From: Pisaster brevispinus
Taxonomy: Eukaryota; Echinodermata; Asteroidea; Forcipulatida; Asteriidae
Direction: 5' to 3'
Length of the DNA stretch: 64,000 nucleotides
Assembly: GCA_023634235.1 (NCBI GenBank)
Contig: JAMKCF010000013.1
Coordinates: 14,137,705-14,201,704, forward strand
This document shows, in pieces, positions 32,827 through 45,400 of this stretch. Within the stretch, counting starts at the first letter, position 1. Every line of letters starts with the position of its first letter. Under the pieces are notes generated by a model. The model ran no database searches, had not been told where the DNA came from, and was given only the letters and a program-made list of their open reading frames with translations. The position numbers and the translations under genes are program-made.

Positions 32827-32857
32827 AGGTGTTCGTGCAATATGTGCACGAACACCT
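32827..32857. repeat. Perfect 12-bp-stem hairpin
   Basis: AGGTGTTCGTGC (32827-32838) and GCACGAACACCT (32846-32857) are perfect complements around a 7-base loop. The hairpin is followed by a T- and ATT-rich run, and lies in the probable PLEKHJ1 3' UTR. Confidence 0.9.
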
Positions 32858-33189
32858 CTTGGTTTTTTTATTATTATTATTAATAACTCATCCGTACAAG
32901 GACCATTTATAACTTGCTAAATGTCTACTTTATATTTAAATACTCCCCTATTATATACATTTACACCACTTGAAATACAGACTGATATATGATATTATAG
33001 ATATTGTGGCAACAACTGAATCGTTCAAGGTGCTCCAACTTAAATTAGTAAAAAAAAAATCAGGAAAAATTATTGAATAAAACATTTTTAAAAGTGTTTT
33101 CAAAAGGAAACTTTTCCGTTACCAACATCAAATTAGTGTTGATTATTAAAGGAATAAAAAACTACAACCAAAATGGTAAATTGAACAGT

Positions 33190-33260
33190 AGGTGGGAGAC
33201 CTTTAGGATACTAGGTGGCAGCAAACATACTTGCCCATTTCATATTCCAAGGAAACTGAG
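33190..33260 (+). repeat. Dispersed repeat H
   Basis: GGGAGACCTTTAGGATACTA and GGTGGCAGCAAAC match 36275-36345 in reverse complement. Confidence 0.55.
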
Positions 33261-33430
33261 GAAATTAGCTAATTTGCTGAGACGTTGGATGGTAGAGTCA
33301 GACAACTTCCTGAAAAGGATTTTGGAGGATTTGGGACAATAACGGCTTATCCAGGGCTCAGTACAAGCACAGTTGAAGGGTTATGAAGGATTTAAGTCAG
33401 CTACCCTAGCTGCTCATACAGGTAGAACGG

Positions 33431-36400
33431 TTAAGAGAAGTCAAGAAGCAGCCCTTCAGCCGCCGTTTCTTGAGTACTGCTGCTAGAGGCTGCAGCAACT
33501 TTGGCTGCCGGGGGTTGAGGGGCGTTCCTCCTGGGTTGCAGTGGCGGCTGTTTGGGTCGTGGCGGTGGGACCCTGGTTGGTGCTGTGCTTGGCTTTGCTT
33601 GTTGCTGCTGCTGAGATGTGTTTTCTTTAGGCTGTTCCTGACAAAAAACAAAAGTACATTGGCATTACTACTTTTACATAAGGGCGGTCGGGTTGGCGTA
33701 TGGTATCTTTCCACGCCTTCCACCTCTGGGACCCTGGTTCGAATCCTCCTGGATTTTCCCCGGAATAATTCTGTGGGGTTTTCCTCCCGCATCTAAAACT
33801 GAAACTGCCTTCCTTGTCTTCTCTCCATGGGGTTCTTGGCTGGTATAGTGATTAAGTTCGTTTTCCTGAGTTCACACTCTAGAGATCAAAACTTAATTGT
33901 TTTACTCATTTCTCAAAAAACTGTAACATTTCAGGCCAAAATATTTCAAGTAAGTTTTCCAGCGTGACTTCTTGATACCCAGTTAAGTGCAAATCTGTGA
34001 ACATTTCTATTTTCAATCTTACCAACGTTGGGTGCAACCTTTAAGAGTGGAATGTCCGTTAACCCAGATACAAAGTCAACAGCCTAATTGAACTCACATC
34101 CAGCAGCACAAATCGGGTTACAAGCTTGATGCAAAATTTTGTTGTCTTTGTAATGCAACAAGGTAATTTTTTTTGTTCTGAAAAAATTCCTGGATGGAAG
34201 CACAAAAAACACTTGAGTGAGTGACGACTATGTTGCAATGCCATGGTAAAAATTGGAAGTGAAACATCAGTGTAAAATTGACTGTTTTTTTAGCGCACTT
34301 AAAAACAACAACAACAACAACAACAACGAGAATTTGACTGGAGAAGTTTCAGTGATTTCTATTCATTTGGAGCAATTGTGAACACATAGGCTACAAAAGT
34401 GGCAGGCAGCCGTGTTAGTCAGTCAAATACAAGATAGAATGAACAGAATATAGCACTTTCACACCCTATTAATTACTATCGATACACTCTCCTGCCAAAC
34501 CCGGCTCTTTCCACGAAATACCTCGGGAGACTGTGAAGACTAAGTCCACAGAACAAAAACCATATGGGGTTTCCACGAGTACCGGCTGTGCAAACAGAAG
34601 AAACCCAACCCTAGCCAACTACATGGTATGGTACTTCGTGGCAGTCTGTGGTACCATTGTATATAAAGGTGACTATTAACTCGCTTAATATAATATTTTT
34701 GGTAGCTTCATCAGATACATTGGGGAAGACTAACTTCAACCAATGTTTACACTGGTACACTCTCCCTGCACAGTCTGATCAAAGGGTGTTTAGTACATGT
34801 TAAATTACATCGGGGATAGTATTCGTGTTTTACCCATTCACCGATGTGTGTAAAGCACTGTATACTTGGAACTTTCCAGAGTCCCTGTGGAAAAAGTCCA
34901 CAAGCGTAATACTTGGATGGGATTCGAACCCACGACCTTTGCCATTCTAGAGTAGATGTTCTACAACTAGGCAACCAAATGTAGGATTTGAACTGCCTCT
35001 AGCTATAATTGTAGTATACTGGGCAATCTTGGTGGTCTAGTGGAAAGGGATCTGCTTAACAGCAGGAACTTCCATGGAAGAATATTTTTTCCCCTGTAAT
35101 TGGCTCGGTTAAAAATGAGCCGTCGTTGAAAAGAAGTGTCAATCCTTAATTGATTGGCTTCTGACTGGCACCCCGAACAAAGTCATTGACAAAAATAGGA
35201 AGACCACCAACATAAGGGCTAGATAGCTCAGCTGGTAGAGCGTCAGTCTTTAAGCCGGAGGCTGCAGGTTCAAATCCCGCTCTAGTCAATTTTTCTTTGT
35301 TTAACCCAAAATGGATCCTAAGTTTATGAAACAGGCGTAAAGTTTACCCTCACCATGTCTTTTAATCTCTTGATTTTATTATGAAGCATAATCAAGGTTG
35401 CTTTGAGTTGCTCGTAGCTTGCGGAGCGTATGGCCGACACCCATTGGTCACACAGCTGACCCGACGAAGCGAGGAAGTAGTGCTTCTTGTCACGGTCATC
35501 TTGAAATGCTGTTCACGAGAAACAGATGGGGGGAAAAAAGTGGTGCATGTAAACAGGGTTAGTCTAGTTCAACAAAGACTATAGCTACAGTTAGCTGTAA
35601 CCATTGTTGTGGCTGTGACTAGATCTGAAGGAAATCTTCAAAAAGGATGGACTCTAATTATGGTGGTGCACTGTATATCTGATCCCATGTAAAGTTATGT
35701 GACGTTTACTAGTGCAGTTTTCAATCCAACAGTACCAGACAAAACGTGGAAAATTGTCCGATGGGTATGAGCTCACATCAGCCCATTCCAGCACTTTCAG
35801 CAGTGTCTGCGCTTAACTTTATCAGTGACTGGCCAGCAGGACCTAGAGTTTGGTGTTTCACTAGTCCATCAGCTTTTTCAATAGTCCATACTTCATATTA
35901 TACAAGAATAATCAGCGTTCTCCCTTAATAACACTGATCCGCTGGCCAAGTTCCAGTTAAAACACACTGAGGACCAGTCAAAATTCACTCCAAGTGGCCC
36001 GGCTGGCTAGCTCAGAGCTGGAAAACATTTGTATTTTTGTACACGTAATATAAAATATGGACCAGTGAAAAAATTGTGAACTAGTGAAATGCCAAGCTAG
36101 CTGGTCCTGCTGGCCAGTCAATGAAAAAGTGAAGGGCAAACCCTGACTTTTCAATACTGAGCTAGCCAGCCAGACAACTTGGAGAGCGTTTTGACCGGTC
36201 CTCATCAGGTGTTTTAACTAACATTTGGTTAGGGGACCACTGTGAAGGAAGAACGCTGTTTTCGTTCAGGCACTGGGACCGAGCGAACTGGTAAGTCTGC
36301 TGCCACCTAGTGTCCCTGAAAGTCTCCCATCCTAGAGAATGGTGCTTACCAATTGAGAAGAGAAAACCCTTCTCAGAATTCATCTCTCTCTGTACTGTGT

Positions 36401-39400
36401 AGCGCTCTAAACACAATGCTCCAAGAGGCTATCAAATAAAAGGCAAAACACATCATTAGATATTGGGAAGAGTAGATGCAGTCACCGTCAACTTCTCAAT
36501 ACACAACTGAATGGTATTACACAGGATTAGTTAGGATAAAAACAATGTTGTTTAATTTTAGTCTGAAAGCTTACTGATTATGAAGTTCAAACTAGAACCA
36601 TTTTTTTTTTCTGTGAAATATTTCCCTCTGAAATGAAGTCATAATCGAGGAATCTGTCAGAAAACCTAAAAAAACGGCAGCAGCTGATTTCAGTTGTTAC
36701 AACCAAAGTTTAAGGACATGTGTTTACATGCTGAAAAATGTGCATGGTTTTTCACTATTTCTTCCTGACTCACACAACAGATTTAAGCCTAAGTTTTCAC
36801 AGGTTTGTTATTTTATGTATATGGTTGATTGATCACACAAATATTTTGTCAGCTCTACCAGTCCAGTATTAAAATGTTCAAAGGGTATGCACACACTGCA
36901 CAGCATTAAACGACTGAACAAATAAATGTTTACAGATTTGCAAATAACTTACAATGTCGCCTACATGGTACAAAGATAAGCAAGGTGGACAACTTTCCTT
37001 AAAATATTTGTGCCTGAAATGCTGGTAGTTTTTGAGAAATGAGTAAAACAATTAATGTTGACCTCGCGAGACCATAACTTGATGTTCAAAAACAGAGAAA
37101 ACATATTTGGGTTTGAACAAAGAAAAATTGACTGGAGCGGGACTTGAACCAACGACCTCCGGATTAACGTACCAGCGCTCTACCAACTGAGCTATCCAGC
37201 CCTTTGTTGGCGGTTTCCCTATTTAGTCAATATCTTTGTCAGGGGGTGCCAGTCAGTTAAAAACATATAATTGTATGAGAGGGTTTTTCAGAATTTTCTT
37301 GTGACTCCATTGGCTGATTAAGCCTAAAGTTCACATGTTAGTTAAGTCATGTATATGTTGGGTCAGATGAAGTGCGGATACCGGTCTTTGACAATTATCA
37401 ATGTTGTCTGCATGCTTTAAAACAACCTGTGAACGTTTCTTTGAATGCGGTGGTAACATTTTTAGTGAAAACTAGAACAAAAATTTGTTGATGTTTTGTG
37501 ATGAGCATTTTTGTTTTACCTACTCTGACGTGTGTAACTTACAGGGAGGGTTTACAAAATTAATGACCATAAAAAACTTACTTAGTAAAGAGCACTAGAG
37601 CTGTTGATATTATAAAACATTGTTAGAAACGACACCCTTTGAAGTATTGTATCCTTAGAATAGGTAACTTTTCACCAGAAAGTTTGAATCTGAGAAAAGC
37701 TTCAGCTCAGACATCTGAAAAGACACACTTCTATGCAACAGGGGGGGGGGGGTGGGTTCTCTCATTATTTTCTTGCAAATTCAATGACCAATTGAGCCCA
37801 AATTTTCACAGGTTTGTTATTTCATGACAATTGTATATGTATGGGATACACCAAGTGAGGATACTGGTCTTTGACCAAAAGTTCACCCTGCCTTTAAGTA
37901 CAGGAGCTTTCACGAGTCCTGTAAAAAAAACCTACAAGGTTAGAAGTACTTCTGGGTGTGGTACAACGTCAAAGAAGATATCATCAATCATCACCTAGCT
38001 TCCAAAACACCGGATGCCATAAATCTAAGTTGTGGAAATTTCATCCAAATTGAAAACGCTCTCATTTTGCAGAAAAAAACAGGAAGTGGTGACCTTGAGA
38101 ATGTCCACGCTCACATACGGTTTCATGTATGAACAGTAATCGGACTGGTTTGAAATGCTAGTGACAATTAGCCTACTGGAAAAGGATTTATATCAAAAAC
38201 GAAACTGATTTAAGTTTTAATCTGATAAACTGAAACAGGCATGCTACAATCCTTGCCAAAATGCTTGTGTCACATGACAATAAACATACCTTCCCCCGAC
38301 CCCCACTCAATGTTGTTAACCCCCTCAATGTCATCGCACTCATTCAATCTCCATTGGTTTTATAAAGAATGTTGCCATGCTCCACTGTGCACATCTTTCT
38401 TTTTTCATCAAACTCATCTCTCTTGTTTTCATCATGTGCAGTGTACCTGAAGTTTAAACATTCCAGGATATCGATCCGACAAATGATTTAAAAGCTGAAA
38501 CTTCACAAGGTTGAACATCTTGTGATGTGCAACGATTCATGTGATTCGACTGACTATGCATCCAGTTCATTCCAATTTCAAATCAAAATTTGTCACAAGT
38601 GACCGACTCCAAAAAAAAGAGAGTTTTTTACCCGCACAATCGTGGAAAATTCCTTCCTCCCATGGTTGTACATGTATGTGGTTTACAAGTGACAACATCA
38701 GCATTGAAACAAAGTTAAAACTTGGGACAAGTACTCATAACCCTGTTTGCCGATCACCTGCGAATTTGTGCAACCATTACATAGACTTAGTGATATTACA
38801 TGAACCTCACTTGGGCAAAATCCTTAATTGTTCCCAAGTAGCTGAAAATAGAGGTCATGCCTTATTCTCTGGTTTCCTTTGATGAGTTTATTTTACCTTC
38901 ATATATTTCATGGTAAAATTTTACTGTCCCAACAATAATATATAATTTCAAAATCGCGTACACATACATGTAAAACTCAATTTGGTTGGTCCCAGAAATC
39001 TGAACAAGAATGAATCTTGCACAGTCTATCATGCCCCTTGAACAGCTATAAATCGCTACTTCCTTTCAAGGATGTAATATCATGAATTAAATTTCTGACC
39101 TTCTGCACAATGTTACCCCCCCCCCCAAAAAAAAAGAGAAAGAAAAATCAATAAGATTAACTGAAGTGAGCTTTAATTTGTCCATGCAGTTCGAATGAAT
39201 AGTATTTTTTTTTAATTTGAGTTTTCCTTTGTCATTTTACATTAAAAACTTCATAATTATCAATCTGTTGGTTTTCTTTTTTTTTCATTAATTTGTTTTC
39301 TTCTTCTTTTCTACTCCAATATTTGTGTCCATTAAAACGTCTGACCAACGTCACCATACACTTTAAATTGCGAGACCGACAAAGAAACTGGAAAATTCAT

Positions 39401-42400
39401 GGTTGAGTGTTTAAATACGCCCGACTGGCCTCTGATGGCATGAAATTGAAAAAGTGGGTTTGAATCCCATCCAAGGACGTTACTTCTTCCGTGAGAAATG
39501 AGGTCAGGTTTTATCTCTCTCTCTCTGTTGGGATTAAGCGGGGAGCGTTGGATTGGGGTCAAGATGGGGTCAGGAGTTTATTATCTCGTCTCAAACGCAG
39601 TGAAACAACGGCCATTGCGTGGATTTTGTTTTCAAAGGAACTATTTTGGTTCATGTAATCAAGGGTGATAATTGAAGGCTGTAGTCTGTGTCATGGGCGC
39701 CTGTAATTGGGAGTTGTCGCTCCCTTGGGACCAACGATCCCGCCTTCGAAAGAAATAGTTCGAGTAGCGAGTGTGGGAGTAATACCGTCCATATTGAAGG
39801 GGCATGCCTGGAATTTCATCTTGGAGAGGGCAAGGCCATTTTCATTTTGCAAAGGCCACTTTCATGGGAAATTCGGATAAAGTCTATGGGAAACTTTTGA
39901 AGGGGCACCAAGGCCAAGACCAGGGCAATGTGCAATTTGAGGCCTGAGGCCTGACAGACAGCGTTATTGTTTTGGGTTTTTTTTTTTAAGAGGGGCTCCA
40001 TGGTCAAATTCAGTTTTGAAATCGGTAAAGGCCTTCTGAACTTGGAGAAAAAAAATGACAAGTCTCTAGCCTGAAAAGTGTGTAATTTGCCATTGTGTTT
40101 GATACCCTTCAAATGCATTTTTTCTTTTCAAAATCCCAAAACGTTAAATGCAATGTCACCTTTAGAATATACGGTCTGTACATTAGTGTACAGAGAATTT
40201 TCTGTTCACTCCTGAATTTGAATGATATTCAATCAAAACGACACTGAATTTAACCTTTCGACTGGTGCAAAAAAATCCTCCTTGGAATGTACACACCCGG
40301 ATGACGTTGTCCAATGACGTCATGTTTCAAATTTGGCTCTGAACGGGTACAAAATAGAATGACAATAGACCCCTTGGATTGGCCGTCATCGTTGATGAAA
40401 CGTGCACGCTTGAAAGGCTATCATTGGCTGAGAGTCGCATGCAGCGCGTACATACCTGCACTTTTCCATTGTTTGTCATCAAAGATGGTGGCCACTGACG
40501 TCATGTGCAATCCATCTATTGCCACCATCTTAACAAGTTAGAGACTGTAATTTAGTTCCCCCACTTTCATGAGGACTCTATTGGAAAATGAGTGCATCGC
40601 AAAACTCAATTTGACCTTTGGAGCCCCTCCTACATTGTGTAAGTATTTATTCCTGTCTTCTAGTTTAAAAAAAACACATTATCCAAGAATTCTGTGAAAC
40701 TATCGTCACAATTGGTGACATTTTAAAGGGGCATATTGCCTTCAAATCTCTCCAAATTTTGCTGTTTGGAATTGCTCTGTATCAAGGTTTTAGCCAGGAT
40801 TTGGTAAAAGGGTGTCCATTTTTGCTGGAAATTAAAAAACTGGGTGTTCAAATTGTTCACTTAGGATACATTAACATGTAAATGACAGATAAAACAGGGC
40901 GTCCAAATTTAAAACAGGGTGTCCAAAAGACACCCAGACTCCCCTCTGGCTAACACTATGCTCTAACAATATGCTGTATCTATTTGTTGAGTATTGTTCA
41001 TGCACTGAAACACCTACAGTGTGTTGTAATCAGTGAGTAGTGACTAAAACAACATAACACGGTGGTCTAGTGGTAGCAGATCTGCTCTAGCAATGCAAAG
41101 GTCATGGGTTCCAATCCCATTTGCCAGTGGATTTCTTTTTTCTTCACAGAACTTAAGAAAGTCCTGAGTTTACGTGATGCGATCAAGCTAAAGTGTTTGT
41201 CGGAAACATCAGTATTGAGAAACAAGCCAAAACAGGCCAACAATGGTGAAATTTTCATAAATGGTTTTTTTTATATTTAAATGCCAAAAGATATCCGATT
41301 TTATACTGGCAACTTCCTTCCTGATAAATAACATCAAAAAGGGGTTAAAATTAGCATTGAAAGAAAAAGTGCCGATATATTTTCAATAAACAGCTCAAAT
41401 TTAAACCCCTTTTTCTCAGTTTCGTCCTCTCGTATCTCTTTCTGTTTCTACTTTCACAACTTTTGAACCAAAGGTGGTATCAACATTGGGTTTGAACAGC
41501 ATTAAAGCACAGATTATGCTCTTTTCAAATGTAAAAAATGACCCGGGTCGACAAACGACTCATTTTGCTTGATTGCATCTCATACAGTGCTTGAAACACA
41601 TCGGTGTAAGGGTAAAACCAAATTATATTCTTAATTATCCCCGATGCAAGATTAGCGTCTGTATGAACTACTTGAGTCAGGAGGTAGGGTCTCTGAAATT
41701 CTGTGGAATTATGTTTTTAAGTTTGTTCCCCACTGAACAAGTGACTGGGATAAAAGTAGGATCCCAGTGGGATCCGGCGGGATACAGGTCTATCCCCACT
41801 GGGATATCAGGAAATGGGATCTCGATTCCAGGTGGGGAGGATCCCGGGGGATCCCATTTTAGGGAGGGAACCCAGTTGAGGTCATATCCCACTTGAGACT
41901 TCGATCCCAGTTGATGGCATGATCATAAGTGAATGAGCATGTTTTATCACCATCGATCGCACTTTGAGTTTATCAGCACACTTGCTTTTTTTTATTAATA
42001 CATAAATTCCCTACCTGTACATTACATGGAGGGGCCTCCGTGTAGTAAAGTTTTTGTTTTTGATTTTGTTTGTTTGTTTGTTTGTTTGTTTTTCTTTTTT
42101 TCCATTAATTCCCGTCCTGCGGTTTCCAGTAAACAATTATACAACCAAACTATGAAAGTTATCTTCAAATAATGAACTCAAAAATAAACATTTGGAGAAA
42201 CACAGCGACAGTTCATGTCTTTGGTCAGAGATTTGGGCCGTTTGGGCACAACAAAAATAAAGTTTTAAGGAGCAATCTTGTCTTGAACTATATAGTCCTT
42301 CAGACAGAAATATTTCTTTGGACAATTGGTAGTGACTGGATTCAAGGGCATAAAAAGCATACATTCAGTTTAAGAAACTCATCAGTTTGTTTCATTTTTG

Positions 42401-45400
42401 AAATCCCAACCAGTCCTTTAGGATTTCAAAACATAATATAAAAAAAAACGTTTCCTGTTTTGATACAATAAGACTTTATAGAGTCAGCGATGATTTCTTT
42501 GTTTCTCTCATCAACTCAGTTCTGTATTTTTTTTCTATAATCATGCAATATCTCTATAATATCTTGATCAATGAGTACGAAAGAGTTACCTGCACCATAA
42601 TCGACGCTAAAAGGGTTTGATTACAAATGTACATTCTGCAGTTAATAAAAATCCGATTTGAGAACTATGGATTACCTCGAGAGCACGCTTGTCATCGTTG
42701 ACTCTGTAATAAAACAAGAAGTTTCCCTGTAACCTGAACTCCCTTTCCCTGTAAGCTGAAACCAAAAATGAAGAGAGAGAGAGAGAGAGAATAACCAAAA
42801 TTAAAACAAGCTCGCAATAAAAGCGTCCGATCAAAATACCCCAATGAGAGCTTCCACGGGGCAGTTGAGTAGGGATTGTACAATTGGCTTCGGAATAAAC
42901 CTGATGCTACGTGCCAAAACTAGGCACTTCATGATGAAACTCAAAACTGGGTTTGTTTTCTTTCTTGCTAAGATGAGGAAGAGGAGCCATGGGCGTACGT
43001 GGACCCCTTGGCTAGTAGAGGGGGGGGCGCATGAGGGGTTGGTTCATTTGCCGAAATTTGACACGTCAGATAAAAACCTAAATGCTAATTCCTAATACCG
43101 GGTAAAATGCAGGGTTTTTTTTTTTTGGGGGGGGGCTTTCTCTGTCCAGGTGGCTTTTTTCTGAAACCAAGTTTTCCCCACTGATTCGCCATAAATTTGA
43201 GGGCGCAGTTGCCCCTGCCTCCTTGGGGTTGTAAGCCTTAGAGAGAAAAGCTTTCAAATAACACCTCATCAGGGCCCATTATGTTAGTACTTCTCAACAT
43301 ATAGAAAGGTGTAGACATCACATTATAGTACAATGATAAAAGCCAACATTTCAGTTGTATTCACTTTTAATGCTACTTCCACTATTCCTAAGAATTTTCT
43401 GATTTTCGCTTGGACAATAGGTCTTGCTGCTCAAAAATTTTACTAGACCGGAAACATTTTTGAAAATGTGACCAAATAAAAAGGGTAGGCTACCACCCCC
43501 CCCCCCTCCAAGTTACAAGTCCGAATGTCACTTCTAAACTGGAATTACAGTCCGAAATCCATCTACCTAAAACTCACCACTGTGACCTTAAACCTTTGAT
43601 CTTTTGACCCCAAAACAATGCCAACTTTCCTTTCCCCAAGGGCAACACCGCCTAACCCATGTCCAAATGTCACTCCTAACTTAATTTACGGTACTGGACA
43701 ATACTCCTTCAGCCTTTTGGGTCGAGGGGTACAAACATGACAAATGCCACAGGGTACCCCAATAAACATTGTCTTGAGTGCCATACAGTCAGCCCAAGAC
43801 CTCATAGTTCCCTGTGGAATTAGCTTACAAACTATTTGGACTTACTATTTTTAAAACATCTGATGGAAATTAAAAATGTATAACAAATATTTTAAATCAA
43901 TTAATCAACAGCTATTTGAGAAAAAATTGCTTTCTAATAACCCACCTCCCCCCCCAAAAAAAAAAAAATAAACAAATAAATAATAATGATAATAATAAAT
44001 CAATCTAAATCAAATAAAAAAATATATAAACAAATGATAATAATATTAAATATATTAATAATAGGTAACAAATTGGATTATTACTGCTCAGTTCAGGTTA
44101 AAAAATAATGAGAAAAGTATTTTTAAAAAACAAAATATTTATAAGTTTTGTTTTTTTGTGTCAGGTTGATGTTCTAAATTTTACATTGTCTAATAAATGA
44201 AGATTTCTTTTTTAGATCGTGGTTCAAAAATGATTCTTTCAATGGGTCCAACAGATCTTCGGGCTTGTTGAGTTCAATTCGTTCTTTGGGTCTGCTGTTG
44301 TTGTACTCAACGTGGAAATATAAAAAATCCTTGATTGCAGACAAAGGGTCAAGCAAGGTCACAAGCAATTACCGACTCTTCACTTTAAAATATCAGGTTA
44401 TGGCTGATAAAAATAATAATAAAAAAAACAACACACAACTGAGAGTATCATTCATGAAATTGTGAATGTACTTTCAGAAATATCTCCACGGAAACATGAG
44501 CTCTGAAGTTGGCCGAGAACGACCCAAGGGTAGCTGCAGACAATGTCATCGTTTGATCAAAATATCTCTCACTTTACAAAAAATCGCAGTTAATTTGACC
44601 GAGAGTGAAAAAACACCACCGAGTGCAGCTCTAAAAAACAGGGTCCTCTTGCGATGCATTAAGACACTCAGATTGATCTTAGATGTCTTGCTGAGAGTCC
44701 CTTGTTGCCACAGGCCAGTCTGTGCAAGTACTCCCGATGCTTCACGGCTAGCTTACGTTTCACACAAACTCATTTGGAGTTTTAGTTGAAGCTCTTTTCC
44801 TGATTTTTTTTTCCTTCTTCTTTTTCTTTCTTTCTTTATAAATTCTCTTTCTGGGTAGCAATGTGGCACAAAGGATCAATGCGGAAACCTGTCTGCGGGG
44901 CAATTAATCCAAAACTCTGAGAATCGTCTTTGATTATACTTCTGGTTTTTAAGAGAGAGAGAGGAACAAAAATCCTCGAGTGAGAGAAAGAAATTAAAAA
45001 TCAAATTACAAGTCAAGGTATGTGGACACACGTACCTGTACTTAATGTGTAAGTCAAAGTTGACAAAATTGGAGTTTGTTTTTAGGTGTTCGGGCTTCAG
45101 CCAAATATATCATGCCCGACAGAGGGTGTGCCCCCCCCCCCCCCCCCGAATGTACCCATACTTAAACACACTCTTTTCCTCTTGTACAGAAGTAAACCTC
45201 CCCTCGACCCCCCCCAAAAAAAAAAAAAATAATAGTAATAATAATAATAAAATAAATAAATAAATAAAATAAAATAACATAAAATAAAATACAAATAAAT
45301 AAATAAATTAATAAATTAATAAATAAATAAAATAGAACAAAATAAAATTCCTCTAAAGAACTCTTGAGATTTCCAGACCCCAATGAAGACACACCGTTAG

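Larger units (their letters stand above)
27364..33430. other. Convergent 3' flanks of YTHDC1 and PLEKHJ1
   Basis: Both genes point into this 6-kb interval, so it must hold both 3' UTRs. AATAAA at 27383-27388 is only about 20 bp past the YTHDC1 stop and is probably too close to be the main signal. Others on the plus strand are distant (for example near 31499). The interval also holds diverged tandem repeats (27728-28060), a SINE, a TA run (28408-28429), dispersed repeats, a CTCF-like motif (30942-30957), a MITE and a hairpin (32827-32857). No further gene is supported. Confidence 0.5.
33638..35353 (-). other. PLEKHJ1 intron 4
   Basis: It holds a tRNA-derived SINE (34743-34976, minus), a short truncated tRNA-like segment near 35035-35080, and the most intact Lys-tRNA-like SINE (35155-35312), which lies only about 40 bp from the donor site. 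The CAA run is at about 34303-34327. No other gene is seen. Confidence 0.6.
36429..42675 (-). other. PLEKHJ1 intron 2 (6.2 kb)
   Basis: AT-rich. It holds dispersed repeats D, A and B, a SINE at 37104-37256, a tRNA-like SINE head at 41060-41135, a GGGATCCC minisatellite (41752-41914) and a TGTT run (42067-42091). I see no nested gene on either strand. Confidence 0.55.

Noticed and set aside
35216..35288. Possible functional tRNA-Lys gene
   Set aside because: Anticodon stem pairs poorly, flanks on both sides are shared with five other copies, so it is a SINE.
45097..45392. Minus-strand hydrophobic Tyr/Phe/Ile-rich open frames
   Set aside because: Translation of an A/T-rich simple repeat and a C homopolymer.
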